Source: Nocardia sp. NBC_00403
Lineage (GTDB): Bacteria > Actinomycetota > Actinomycetes > Mycobacteriales > Mycobacteriaceae
Direction: 5' to 3'
DNA length: 64,000 bases
Assembly: GCF_036046055.1 (NCBI RefSeq)
Contig: NZ_CP107939.1
Location: forward strand, 1,116,001-1,180,000
The notes beneath the pieces were generated by a model. That model was given only the letters and a program-made list of their open reading frames with translations, was not told the DNA's origin and did no database searches. Positions 13,082 to 21,284 of this stretch are shown piece by piece (the stretch's first letter is position 1; every line of letters starts with the position of its first letter). The translations under genes and the position numbers were made by a program.

Positions 13082-14881
13082 TTGACTACTAAGCAGGATA
13101 TCGTCATCGGTGCGGTGACGGGATATTCCTGGGCTGATGTCGAGGCGTGGGCTACGAGCCTCGTGACGAGTGGGTTCACCGGTTTGGGTGTCGTCATCGT
13201 GTACGACCGTGATCGCGCCGGTGATCTCATTGCCGAGAACTTGGAATCGCTGGGGCTGTACCCGGTACGGATGCCACTTCGTGGCAGCGTGTACAACCAG
13301 CGGTTCGAAGACATCGCCCACGTGCTACAGACGTACGTGAATTCACTGAGATACGCCGTCATCACCGACGTACGCGATGTGTACTTCCAATCGGATCCGA
13401 TCGAGTGGCTGGAAGACCACCTCGAGCGGCCCTTTCTCGCCGTCAGCGAGTCGGTGCGATACGCCGACGAGGAGTGGAATCGGGACAATCTGCGAAACAG
13501 TTTTCCGGCATATTTCGACCGTCTGCGATCGAAGGCGGTCTGCAATGTCGGAGTCCTTGCAGGTCAGGCCGGCATGGTGGCAGATTTATGTCTCGCTGTC
13601 TCGCGGATAGCCGAGTCGGCAGGTGTGCCCGTCGCGGACCAGAGCGGGTATAACCTGCTGCTCGATATGGAACCGTATCGTTCGGCCGTACAGTTCGTGG
13701 CGTCGGAGGATGGGTTCGCCTGTCAGGCGGGCACGATCGCAGACCCTCTCAAGATCGAAAAACTGCGCCCGTTTCTGTTGGAGCCCGAGCCGAAACTGGA
13801 TGCGGGCGGCGTGCAAACAGCTGCTGGCAAGCTGTATCCGATTGTGCATCAATATGATCGGGTGCCGGAGTGGAATCAGGCGCTGCGGAGGCGACTCGAA
13901 TCGGAGCCCGTATCGGATGCGCTGGATGTGGTTCGGAGAACACACGCCGAGCGTTCTGCCGCGTATCGACCCGGTCTGCCCTATATTCTCGGGGATTCCG
14001 ACGGCGCATCAATCCTCGAGGTGGCAAGTACCTTCGGCGTGCCGCAGGAAAAGTCATCGATACAGCTGTTTTCGGCTATACCTGCGCACACTCCGATCGA
14101 CAATGGCGAGCCTGCCCCGCGAGTCAGCGTGGTCTGCCCGACCTACCTGCGATCGGATTTTCTACGCAAAGTCGTCCAGTACTACTGTGCACAGACTTTC
14201 GATGGTGGGATGGAAATGATCATCCTCGACGACAGTCCAGAGCCGGTCGACTTCTTGGACGACGATTTGTGTCGCCAGTATCGAATTCGCTACATTCATA
14301 TTGAGAAAAATCGAATGACGCTCGGCGATAAGCTCAATCTGATGACCCAGTTGGCTCGCGGTGAGATTATTGTAGAGTTCGACGATGACGACTACTATGC
14401 TCCGCAGTATGTCGAGCGCATGGTCGAATACCTCGGTGACGCCGACTTCGTCACGTTGAGCGGATGGTTCGCATACGATCCCGAAAACAAAGGGTTCTAC
14501 TACTGGGCGCAGGATGTAATCTCCCCAACCCATTTTGTATTATCGCCGTCGAAACCAGCCTATCCGGTGTCGACGACTGGATGGGATTCGGACTGGGCAT
14601 ACGGAAATATTTGGGGCTACGGCTTTTCGTTCGTGTGGCGGAAATCAACCTACCCCGAGGTGGAAGTTCGCGGCTACCCACCGGAGGGATACTACTGCGA
14701 TCTAGACTTCACCCTCAGGCTGCAGCGAGCCGGATTCAAAACCGTCTGCGCACCCGATACCGAAGGTATTGTGCTGCACATTCTGCATCCCAGAAGCAGC
14801 GTGGGGATGCTTCCGCAGTATGTGCTGCCCGATTTTCTGATCGAAAAGTACTTCCCGTTGTACGCGGAAGAAGAAGTATGA
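13082..14881 (+). CDS. Two-domain glycosyltransferase with GT2 C-terminal half
   Basis: This 599-residue protein combines two nucleotide-sugar-binding halves. The N-terminal half (about 1-280) has VITDVRDVYF with a D-x-x-D motif at Asp96, typical of GT-A folds that read a sugar nucleotide and metal. The C-terminal half (about 345-590) is a GT2-type domain: it opens with VSVVCPTYLRSDFL, has IILDDSPE, and carries the metal-binding EFDDDDYY at residues 434-437, followed by a conserved W-rich acceptor region. No membrane segment is seen, so a cytoplasmic enzyme is likely. The start is a TTG 13 bases after the large protein's stop, preceded by GGACGGAG. Co-transcription suggests that it glycosylates the large Thr/Ser-rich protein or builds an associated glycan. 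Substrate and linkage cannot be read from the sequence. Confidence 0.8.
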   Translation: MTTKQDIVIGAVTGYSWADVEAWATSLVTSGFTGLGVVIVYDRDRAGDLIAENLESLGLYPVRMPLRGSVYNQRFEDIAHVLQTYVNSLRYAVITDVRDVYFQSDPIEWLEDHLERPFLAVSESVRYADEEWNRDNLRNSFPAYFDRLRSKAVCNVGVLAGQAGMVADLCLAVSRIAESAGVPVADQSGYNLLLDMEPYRSAVQFVASEDGFACQAGTIADPLKIEKLRPFLLEPEPKLDAGGVQTAAGKLYPIVHQYDRVPEWNQALRRRLESEPVSDALDVVRRTHAERSAAYRPGLPYILGDSDGASILEVASTFGVPQEKSSIQLFSAIPAHTPIDNGEPAPRVSVVCPTYLRSDFLRKVVQYYCAQTFDGGMEMIILDDSPEPVDFLDDDLCRQYRIRYIHIEKNRMTLGDKLNLMTQLARGEIIVEFDDDDYYAPQYVERMVEYLGDADFVTLSGWFAYDPENKGFYYWAQDVISPTHFVLSPSKPAYPVSTTGWDSDWAYGNIWGYGFSFVWRKSTYPEVEVRGYPPEGYYCDLDFTLRLQRAGFKTVCAPDTEGIVLHILHPRSSVGMLPQYVLPDFLIEKYFPLYAEEEV

Positions 14882-14917
14882 CAGGCGGGCCATAAGTCAT
14901 CCGACTGGCCGCTGGTG

Positions 14918-15673
14918 TCAGCCGGCCAGGTTGATGCCTGCATCTGCATCGACCTGGCCGTTGTCCAGTGTGTCAAAACTCGCTTTGTGCGGTGTGAAGT
15001 TGAATTCGTAGCTGCTGTAGCGATTTCTGCTGCTACCCGCATCTTCCCAGGTGAATCCGTACTTTCCGACGTGTTCGAGGCGGATCTGGGTATCGGCGTA
15101 GATGGCCAAGCCGCTGCGGCGAGCTCGTTCGCAGAACGAGAAATCTTCGCCGAGATACCAATGGCCCTCGCCATGCGGGATAATCATCGGTAGGAAGTAC
15201 GGCACGATGGTTTGTTCGAACTGTTCATTGCAGACGGGGAGATTCTCGTGGTCGGCGATCTTCTCGTAGACAGTTCGTTTGGTGTACAGGAAACCGCCGG
15301 CCGCGTATCGGATCTCCATCGCGCCGCCGCCTATGCCGAATATGATTTTTTCGGTATCCGGCAACAGGCTGCAGACAAGTTCGCGTGATCTCTTCTTGGC
15401 GTAGATACCGGAAACTATGGGCAGGCCGTGGGACCGCAACATCTCTACGGCTTCGGGCTGGAAGCCGATGTCCGAATCAATCCACATCAGTTCTTCGTAG
15501 CCCTCCGCCAAAGCCTCTGTGGCAATTCGGCTGCGCGCCTGGTCGATCGCGGAGGCGCCGTATACCCGCCATATCGGATAACCGAGCCTTTCGAGCGCGG
15601 ACAGACCCGTTGCGCAGGCGGGCTCGATGTAGTCGTGTACAGGTACCAGCACAACGCAGCGGGACGGATCCAT
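14918..15673 (-). CDS. Glycosyltransferase, GT-A/GT2-like
   Basis: The 251-residue product starts CVVLVPVHDYIEPAC, a GT2-like opening strand, and has ELMWIDSDIGF with the D-x-D motif at Asp66-Asp68. Further on, GHWYLGEDFSFCERAR resembles the acceptor-side ED motif of GT-A enzymes that modify proteins or glycans. There is no membrane helix or signal peptide. The ATG at 15673 has a GGAG element upstream. It converges with the two-domain glycosyltransferase gene with only 36 bases between the stops, so the two are transcribed separately but lie in the same island. Family assignment is solid at the fold level; the sugar and acceptor are unknown. Confidence 0.78.
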   Translation of the reverse strand: MDPSRCVVLVPVHDYIEPACATGLSALERLGYPIWRVYGASAIDQARSRIATEALAEGYEELMWIDSDIGFQPEAVEMLRSHGLPIVSGIYAKKRSRELVCSLLPDTEKIIFGIGGGAMEIRYAAGGFLYTKRTVYEKIADHENLPVCNEQFEQTIVPYFLPMIIPHGEGHWYLGEDFSFCERARRSGLAIYADTQIRLEHVGKYGFTWEDAGSSRNRYSSYEFNFTPHKASFDTLDNGQVDADAGINLAG

Positions 15674-15935
15674 TTCTTCATTTCTCCATCTAGCAAGGGT
15701 TCACATTCGAGGGCAACAGTACCCGGCAAACGGAGATCGGCCGTCGATGGGAAGCGGCTATTCAGCGCAATAGCGTTGTGCTATAGATTGGTTCGTCAGT
15801 GGCGACGCTCTAGGGGTGCCGGATTCGCTCACGACCGCGAGAACGATCGGCACGGCTGTTCCGGCGGTGGCAACGAGCGTAGGCACTCCATCGACGTATT
15901 GCAGGCTCAGCGTATCGGCACCGTTACTTTGCAGG

Positions 15936-16451
15936 CTAGGGGAGTGTGGCGTCGTATCGGCTTTGGAGTGCGGCGATTTTTGGCCAGAATTTGTCGGGCG
16001 CACGTTGTTCGAGGCGGGCTTGCAGGATGTCGAGGTGTGTGTGCCAGCCGGAGGCGATGTTGATCATTTCCCCGCGGGTAGGGAGCTTGGTGTGGGTGAC
16101 GGTGAGCCGTACTTTCTCGCCGGCCTGCTCGAGTGTGAACGTAACTTCGGAATCTGCGAGATCGCCGCTGGTGCTCCAGGTGTGGCGCAGCCGGTGCGGC
16201 GGATCCCATTCGAGTACCTCGCCGTGTCTGCGGTCGGCGATATCGGTCGCCTTACCTTCGCCGGTGAGCTCGTGGATGCGAAAGACGTGTTCGATGCGGC
16301 CGCCGGTGTGTGGTTCCAGCAGGCCGCCGGCCAGCCAAGTCGCGCGCTTGTCGACGTCTGTCAGGTAGATCCAGACCCGTTCGATCGGTCCGGGTAGCAG
16401 CCGTTCGACGCGAATCGTGGTTGTGTCGACGACCTCGCCGTACTCACTCAT
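15936..16451 (-). CDS. SRPBCC/AHSA1-type protein, ArsR-linked
   Basis: This is a 171-residue SRPBCC (START-like, AHSA1) domain protein, a fold forming a deep hydrophobic pocket for a small ligand. Family features are the opening IRVERLLPGPIERVWIYLTD, the ATWLAGG turn and the C-terminal helix around GWHTHLDILQARLEQ. The start ATG at 16451 lies within the end of the ArsR gene: the two overlap by eight bases, so translation is coupled. ArsR regulator plus SRPBCC protein is a very common actinobacterial pair, in which the SRPBCC protein is usually of unknown ligand. A longer frame exists upstream on the same strand but it only shadows the ArsR gene. Another SRPBCC gene is divergently encoded at 16867. 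Confidence 0.88.
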   Translation of the reverse strand: MSEYGEVVDTTTIRVERLLPGPIERVWIYLTDVDKRATWLAGGLLEPHTGGRIEHVFRIHELTGEGKATDIADRRHGEVLEWDPPHRLRHTWSTSGDLADSEVTFTLEQAGEKVRLTVTHTKLPTRGEMINIASGWHTHLDILQARLEQRAPDKFWPKIAALQSRYDATLP

Positions 16452-16782
16452 CGTGTTCCTCCTGTCGCAGCGCGGTTTCCAGTGCATCGAGGCTGTCGTT
16501 CCAGAACCGTTCGTAGAAGCGCATCCACTCGGCACCTTGCTCGAGCGGGCGTGCGTCGAGCCGGCACATGTGCGTGCGCCCCTGCACCATACGACGCACG
16601 AGACCAGCGCGTTCGAGCACCTTGATGTGCTTCGACGCAGCGGCGAGCGAGATATCGAACGGTGCTGCCAGTTCGCCGACACTGTGCTGACGTCGGGCGA
16701 GGCTGTGCAGCATCGAACGGCGTGTGGAGTCCGCTAGCGCGTGAAACACGATGTCGAGCTGATCTCCAGGATTCCCAACCAC
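16444..16782 (-). CDS. ArsR-family transcriptional regulator
   Basis: This 112-residue winged-helix protein has the ArsR/SmtB core: IVFHALADSTRRSMLHSL, then the recognition helix region ISLAAASKHIKVLERAGLV and the wing around VRRMVQGRTHMCRL. The Cys-rich metal site of arsenic or zinc sensors (ELCVCDL type) is absent, which fits the large subgroup of metal-independent ArsR regulators paired with SRPBCC genes. The GTG at 16782 is chosen for length; a later in-frame GTG just before FHALADS is possible. It is transcribed with the SRPBCC gene that it overlaps. A perfect inverted repeat at 16813-16832, with a third half-site over its own start region, is the expected operator and implies autoregulation. 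Confidence 0.88.
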   Translation of the reverse strand: MVGNPGDQLDIVFHALADSTRRSMLHSLARRQHSVGELAAPFDISLAAASKHIKVLERAGLVRRMVQGRTHMCRLDARPLEQGAEWMRFYERFWNDSLDALETALRQEEHDE

Positions 16783-16812
16783 AAGGTTGAATCTTACTCC
16801 CACTCGAGATAC

Positions 16813-16832
16813 ATTCAACCTATCGGTTGAAT
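16813..16832. promoter_or_regulatory. Palindromic operator for the ArsR regulator
   Basis: ATTCAACC at 16813-16820 and GGTTGAAT at 16825-16832 form a perfect 8-base inverted repeat with a TATC spacer. A third copy of GGTTGAAT lies at 16785-16792, just upstream of the regulator's start. The palindrome sits between the divergent ArsR (-) and SRPBCC (+) genes, so one operator could control both. Confidence 0.75.
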
Positions 16833-16866
16833 ATTTCCGATTCCCCTCTACTTCGATGGAGAACCC

Positions 16867-17355
16867 ATGACTGAACAGAGTTTCACAACGACGATCTCGG
16901 TGGATCGAGCCGCGAAGGTGGCTTTCGACGCTGTGCTCGACGTGCGCGGCTGGTGGTCGAAAGCGCTTGTCGGGAGCACCGAAAACCCTGGTGACGTGTT
17001 CACATACGAAGTTCCGGGCGTGCACCGCAGCACTATGGAGGTGGCTGAGGTGGTACCGAACGAACGGGTTGTCTGGCGGGTGCTGGATGCGTGGATGGAT
17101 GGTGTCGAGGATCCGACCGAATGGAACGGCACGCAGGTACAGTTCGAGATCACCGAGTCCGGCGCCACCACCGAGCTGCGTTTCACCCACTTCGGCCTGG
17201 TGCCGAAGTTCGAGTGCTTCGACGCCTGCCGCAAAGGCTGGAGTTTCTATGTCGACACGAGCCTGCGCGATCTGATTGCCACCGGGACCGGCCGGCCCGA
17301 CGAGGACCCGCAAGCGATCGCGCTGTCGGCGGAGAAAGCCGCAGCGGCTTCCTGA
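16867..17355 (+). CDS. SRPBCC/AHSA1-type protein, divergent from ArsR
   Basis: This is a 162-residue START-like protein. The N-terminus FTTTISVDRAAKVAFDAVLDVRGWWSKAL is characteristic of the SRPBCC/AHSA1 group, as are the strands ERVVWRVLDAWMDG and TELRFTHFGLVP and the terminal helix with CRKGWSFYVDTSLRDLI. No signal peptide is present. It starts with ATG 34 bases from the palindrome at 16813-16832 and is divergent from the ArsR gene, so it is probably controlled by it. Two SRPBCC proteins of different sequence flanking one regulator may act on related ligands. The reaction, if any, is unknown. Confidence 0.88.
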   Translation: MTEQSFTTTISVDRAAKVAFDAVLDVRGWWSKALVGSTENPGDVFTYEVPGVHRSTMEVAEVVPNERVVWRVLDAWMDGVEDPTEWNGTQVQFEITESGATTELRFTHFGLVPKFECFDACRKGWSFYVDTSLRDLIATGTGRPDEDPQAIALSAEKAAAAS

Positions 17356-17500
17356 TAGCTGATCCTGTGCCATCATGCGTGGCCGCATGGTGCCGTCCAC
17401 CCAGGGCAGTGACCATCCAGCCACGACGACGGCACAACCGGAGAGTGGGCACAGGTTGGGGCAAGATTGCGAATCTTGCCTCTGACCTGCGTCTTTGCTG

Positions 17501-17573
17501 TGGAGCCTAGGGGAATCGAACCCCTAACCCCTGCCTTGCAAAGGCAGTGCTCTGCCAATTGAGCTAAGGCCCC
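17501..17573 (-). tRNA. alaT: tRNA-Ala(TGC)
   Basis: A complete 73-base cloverleaf on the minus strand. The acceptor stem GGGGCCT pairs with AGGCTCC and includes the G3-U70 wobble that identifies alanine tRNAs. The anticodon TGC corresponds to 17540-17538 in the loop TTTGCAA. It is on the strand opposite to tRNA-Ile, almost 9 kb away. Confidence 0.97.
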
Positions 17574-18140
17574 TTCACCGCTCATCGCGGCACGCAATCC
17601 ATGAATGCGCCCTCGGAACGTTACCTGCCAACGGTTCGCAGCGTCAAAACAGCCTGCTGCCGAGCGGCGGGTTTATCGAGTGATATATCTGACATATCGC
17701 TCATATGTGCAGGTCAGGAGGATTTTGACGGCTTGGTGTCGTCGGCGATTCGGCCGCCGGCGCGTGCTTCGAGGGTTGCGGCGCCGCGCCCGGTTGTCGG
17801 TATCCGAGTTCGGGTAAACAACCAGCGATGCCTTTCGTGAGTCGCCCTCGCGGCTCGGGTATCACGCGGGCGAGGTCGTAGGCACCTTCGTCGGGGTATC
17901 GACCGGGTCAACGGCGTGGTCGCTCATCGGCGTGGTCGCCGCCGAGCGCGAAACCATAAACGGTGCTGGGAGATTCGCACCGTCACATGATGGGAACGCG
18001 TTGTCTTTGCGGGGGCATTGCCGAGGATCAGCCTGGTTGGGCCATTCGTACCAGCTGACCAGTCGCGGCCACGCCGGTCCAGCCGTCCCCGGCGCAACGT
18101 CTCCTGGGCTCACCCTGAACACCGCAGTACGCTGGGAGCC
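17574..18140. other. 567-base gap between tRNA-Ala and the DLW-39-type gene
   Basis: No gene is supported. The stretch must contain the tRNA-Ala promoter (reading leftwards). Around 17680-17705 it is unusually AT-rich, with three phased ATAT-containing decamers (TGATATATC, TGACATATCG, CTCATATGTG), which could be a protein-binding site; nothing more can be said. Confidence 0.4.
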
Positions 18141-18248
18141 ATGAAACTTCTTCTGACGGTCGGTGTTGTGGTCGCGGTTCTCATCGGAATCACCAAGCTG
18201 CGGAAGCGGGACGATGCAGACCTGTGGAAAGAGGTGACCACCCGCTGA
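18141..18248 (+). CDS. DLW-39-family small membrane protein
   Basis: This is a 35-residue protein with one hydrophobic segment (LLLTVGVVVAVLIGI) followed by a basic-acidic tail ending DADLWKEVTTR. The DLW triplet near the C-terminus is the mark of the tiny actinobacterial DLW-39 family, found in this part of the chromosome beside tRNA genes. GGGAG lies a few bases before the ATG. It is likely anchored in the cytoplasmic membrane with the tail in the cytosol; function is unknown. A strong terminator follows at 18332. Confidence 0.8.
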   Translation: MKLLLTVGVVVAVLIGITKLRKRDDADLWKEVTTR

Positions 18249-18331
18249 TCGCGGGTAACCGATCACCGGGCCCTCAGCTCGATCGACAAAGTGGCCGGAG
18301 TCAGGGTTCGGACACCGGACTCGACAACCAG

Positions 18332-18367
18332 AGGCGAGCGCTCTAGCAGAGCGTTCGCCTTTTCTTT
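18332..18367 (+). terminator. Rho-independent terminator
   Basis: AGGCGAGCGCTCT (18332-18344) pairs with AGAGCGTTCGCCT (18348-18360) through a three-base loop, with one G-U pair, and is followed by TTTTCTTT. It ends transcription of the small DLW-39-type gene. The remaining sequence to 18614 carries no gene I can support. Confidence 0.8.
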
Positions 18368-18614
18368 GGCGTGTCGTTGTCGGCGCTTCTCATCGCGCCG
18401 TTGCTGGTGTCGCTCATCGCGTCGTTGTTGGGAGCATGCATCGTTGCTATGTGGGACGTTGCCTGACCTATCCAGTGGCGACTTATATCGCCGCCATTTG
18501 GTAGATGAGCCGAATCCATTTGTGCCGCTTTCTTTCCCGCATGTGGCGACCAGTTGTTTGTGCGGAGTTGTGTGCGCCGGCCGCCGCTCTGGGCGCTGCC
18601 TTTGTTTCGGGCCG

Positions 18615-19325
18615 TCACGTTTCCTTCGGCGGTCCGTGGCGGTCCAGGTGCAGGTAGGTGTAGCAGGTGACGATGAGGCAGACGAAGGTGGCGGTGATCA
18701 GCATCGCCCAGCCTGCGACAACGAGGCTGAACAGACCGCCGAGCAGTGCGCCGAGTGCGAATGCCAGGTAGAGCAGGAAGTAGCCGAGCCAGTCGGCGTA
18801 GGTGCCGCCGCTGAGGTGGCGTTCGAAGCCCTGCGCCATTTTGACGAGCGTGCCGGTGACATAGCTCAGCGGAATCGATACTTCGTCGTTCTTGACGAAC
18901 GAGGTGTTGAGCGCGCCGACACCGAAGGCGACGAACAGGATCGGGACGAGGTCGATCTTGTCGGTGTCCAGCGCCTGGTAGATCCCGATGTCGGCGATCG
19001 AGGCCATGGCGAGGCTCGCGGTGGTGAGCAGGGTCGGGCCGTGCGGATGACCGGACCAATAGCGCCTGCGGCACCAGGAGGCGACCACCACGCCGGACAG
19101 GAACGACACCAGTAGCAGGGTCGCCGCGACCGCCATGTCGGGCTCGTGGTGGAAGTAACCGAGAACCGCGCGCTCGGTGTTGCCTGTCATGAAGGTGACG
19201 AAGTAGCCGGCGGTGTGCATGAATGCCGCCGCGCCGATCAGTCCGGCCAGCCCGGCGAGCACCCACGACAGTCTGGCTTTGGCATCGTATAGCGCTCTTC
19301 TACGGTCTTCGTCCAGTTCGGACAC
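18615..19325 (-). CDS. YoaK/DUF1275-type membrane protein
   Basis: This 236-residue integral membrane protein matches the YoaK (DUF1275) family. Family marks include the opening LAGLAGLIGAAAFMHTAGYFVTFMTGNT, in which the F-x-T-G-N-T run is diagnostic, and the later LNTSFVKNDE...YVTGTLVKMAQG. About six hydrophobic helices are visible. The start chosen is the GTG at 19325, which has AAGGAG eight bases upstream; a longer frame reaching 19436 has no ribosome-binding site and a poorly conserved extension. It converges with the DLW-39-type gene and diverges from the acyl-CoA dehydrogenase-like gene. The function of the family is not established; transport has been suggested only from topology. Confidence 0.87.
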   Translation of the reverse strand: MSELDEDRRRALYDAKARLSWVLAGLAGLIGAAAFMHTAGYFVTFMTGNTERAVLGYFHHEPDMAVAATLLLVSFLSGVVVASWCRRRYWSGHPHGPTLLTTASLAMASIADIGIYQALDTDKIDLVPILFVAFGVGALNTSFVKNDEVSIPLSYVTGTLVKMAQGFERHLSGGTYADWLGYFLLYLAFALGALLGGLFSLVVAGWAMLITATFVCLIVTCYTYLHLDRHGPPKET

Positions 19326-19460
19326 AGGTCGAGCTCCTTTCGAAGCGGTCGGGCCACTCAGTGATACCTGCTGATCCTGTGAATAGCCCGGTGCACCGCC
19401 GCGTGATTTGCTGAGATGTGGCCCTGCCGAGAGCATTCGACCCGGGGGTACCGTGCAGGC

Positions 19461-20399
19461 GTGGATTCAGTGCTCGACTACCTGCTGACCGAAGCCGTCG
19501 ATCCGGCGCCCATCGACACCATCGCGGACGCGTGGTCCAGGCATCGAGCGGTCGCACCTCGGTTCGCCACGCCGGTGGATGTGGCGATCGCGGGCGGGTT
19601 CGGCGCCGACCGCCTTGGTTTCGCGTTCCTGTCCGGTTATCAGGAGGCGTTGCGGACACTGATCGCCGACCTGCCCGCCGACGAACTGGTCGCGGTGTCG
19701 GCGACCGAGTCGGGTGGCGCGCATCCATCGGCGATCCGTACGGCGCTCGCGGAGACCGACGGCCGCTGGTCGGTGCATGGCACCAAGTCGTTCACGACGC
19801 TCGGCATCATGGCGCAGCGGCTGGTGGTGATCGGCAGTTCGGGTGAATCGCCGGACGGCCGCAACCGCCTGCACGCGGTGCTGGTGGATGCGGACGAGCC
19901 GGGTGTGCGGGTGACGAACCTGCCCGCGGTCCCGTTCGCCCCCGAGATTCCGCACGCCACAGTGACATTCACCGACGCCGCGGCGCGGATGCTGCCGGGG
20001 GACGGCTACCTGGACTACCTCAAACCCTTCCGGACCATCGAGGACATTCATGTGCTTGCCGCGGCGCTCGGCTGGCTGATCCGGGTCGCCCGCGAGTCCG
20101 GGTGGCCGCAGCCGGTGGTGCAGCGGCTGCTTGCCGCGGTAGCGGCCGTGCGCGGTCTCGATATCGACCGGCCCAGTTCGCCCGGCGTCCACGTCGCACT
20201 CGGCGGCGCGTTCGAACTTCTCGACCGGCTGTTGGCGGAACTGGAACCGCTGTGGGAGAGCGCGGCCCCAGTCGTCATGGCGCGCTGGGAGCGCGATCGC
20301 CCGCTGCTTGCGACGGCCGGAAGGGTACGGGCGCAACGGTTGACGGCTGCCTGGCGTTCGCTGGCTGCCGAGGCGGAACACCGCAGCTCAGCGAGCTGA
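19461..20399 (+). CDS. Acyl-CoA dehydrogenase-like protein
   Basis: This 312-residue protein has the layout of the acyl-CoA dehydrogenase family: an N-terminal helical part, a middle region with VSATESGGAHPSAIRTALAE and WSVHGTKSFTTLG (the flavin/substrate-contacting strand pattern of the family), and a helical C-terminal domain. It is shorter than the usual 380 residues and the C-terminal helical domain is condensed, with no obvious catalytic Glu in the standard place, so activity and substrate are uncertain. I chose the GTG at 19461 because the family-like sequence begins there; the frame before it is unlike protein. It stands alone, divergent from the YoaK-type gene, and a strong hairpin follows its stop. 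Confidence 0.75.
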   Translation: MDSVLDYLLTEAVDPAPIDTIADAWSRHRAVAPRFATPVDVAIAGGFGADRLGFAFLSGYQEALRTLIADLPADELVAVSATESGGAHPSAIRTALAETDGRWSVHGTKSFTTLGIMAQRLVVIGSSGESPDGRNRLHAVLVDADEPGVRVTNLPAVPFAPEIPHATVTFTDAAARMLPGDGYLDYLKPFRTIEDIHVLAAALGWLIRVARESGWPQPVVQRLLAAVAAVRGLDIDRPSSPGVHVALGGAFELLDRLLAELEPLWESAAPVVMARWERDRPLLATAGRVRAQRLTAAWRSLAAEAEHRSSAS

Positions 20400-20418
20400 C
20401 CTGGCCTGGAAATGGGGA

Positions 20419-20457
20419 GCGGGCCTCGGCGAAGGGGGGGAGTTAGCCGAGGCCCGC
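20419..20457 (+). terminator. Strong hairpin after the acyl-CoA dehydrogenase-like gene
   Basis: GCGGGCCTCGGC (20419-20430) pairs perfectly with GCCGAGGCCCGC (20446-20457) across a G-rich 15-base loop. No T run follows, so it is a terminator-like structure of the I-shaped type common in actinobacteria. Confidence 0.6.
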
Positions 20458-21284
20458 GTAAGGTCGGCCCGGGGGGGAGGGGCCGACGAGAACGATCCTA
20501 CGCGATGATCCGCGATTCTGGGTGCGTGGGGACCGCCACTTTCCAAGATTTTTGGGGTTGGCTTATTGGGCTGCGGAATGCGGGCCGAGCGCCCGACCGG
20601 AGGGTGTCGATCGGCCCCGGGTAAGCGATGGCTTACTGTTTGCCAAAACTGTTGTTGTACAGGAAGTTACGTTGCTGCTGTTGGCGCTGACCCGCCATTA
20701 CGGCGTGCTTTCAGAAAACATTCCGACCGGTCTCCGTGTGTCATGGATCGCGCGCCCGGGACGTTCCGAGGCGGTGTCGCGCCGGATGTGCCGCGTGTCG
20801 CGGCAGCGGGAAAACGGGGCGGCCCAGCACGCGCGGCGACAGAGTATGTCGTACCCCGATGCGAACATGTGTTCGTGCGAATCGCAGCCTGCCGTAGTGG
20901 TGGGAAAACAGCCGAACACGGTGACCCACCAGCCCGCTTCCTACCTTCCACGCCGGCGGATCCGCGCCGAGACGAGTACTGCGCACGGCCGAATCGGGTA
21001 GCGGGCTACGCGCGATCGAGCAACGAGACGGGCGGGATGATCGAACCGGTCGCATCCCGATCCGGCACCCCCGAGCACCGCCTTGGCCGGGATGCGGCCT
21101 CTTCTTTTTTCTCCGGTCCGACTCGGTTCGACCGAGCTGTCGGCAAATCGGATGAAATTGTCGGTGCCCACCGCAATACTGACTCGAGTATCGGTCGGTT
21201 ACCGGTTCAGCGAATTCGACTCGGCACCGCGGGCCGGCGTCATCAGAAATCCGACATCGACAACTCACGAACGTCAGGAGAATC
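20458..21284. other. 827-base region without a supported gene
   Basis: Several overlapping frames exist on both strands, the longest about 240 residues on the + strand, but their translations are Arg/Ser/Pro-rich, lack family patterns and run into the start of the ABC gene. I see no tRNA, repeat or mobile-element end. The exporter's promoter must lie at the right end. Confidence 0.5.

Noticed and set aside
15758..16003. Minus-strand frame with a plausible-looking stretch after the SRPBCC gene
   Set aside because: It overlaps the end of the SRPBCC gene, has no ribosome-binding site and matches no family; at best a gene remnant.
8594..17500. Classical tRNA-integrated genomic island
   Set aside because: No integrase or transposase and no repeat of either tRNA 3' end was found; only the gene content and composition suggest acquisition.
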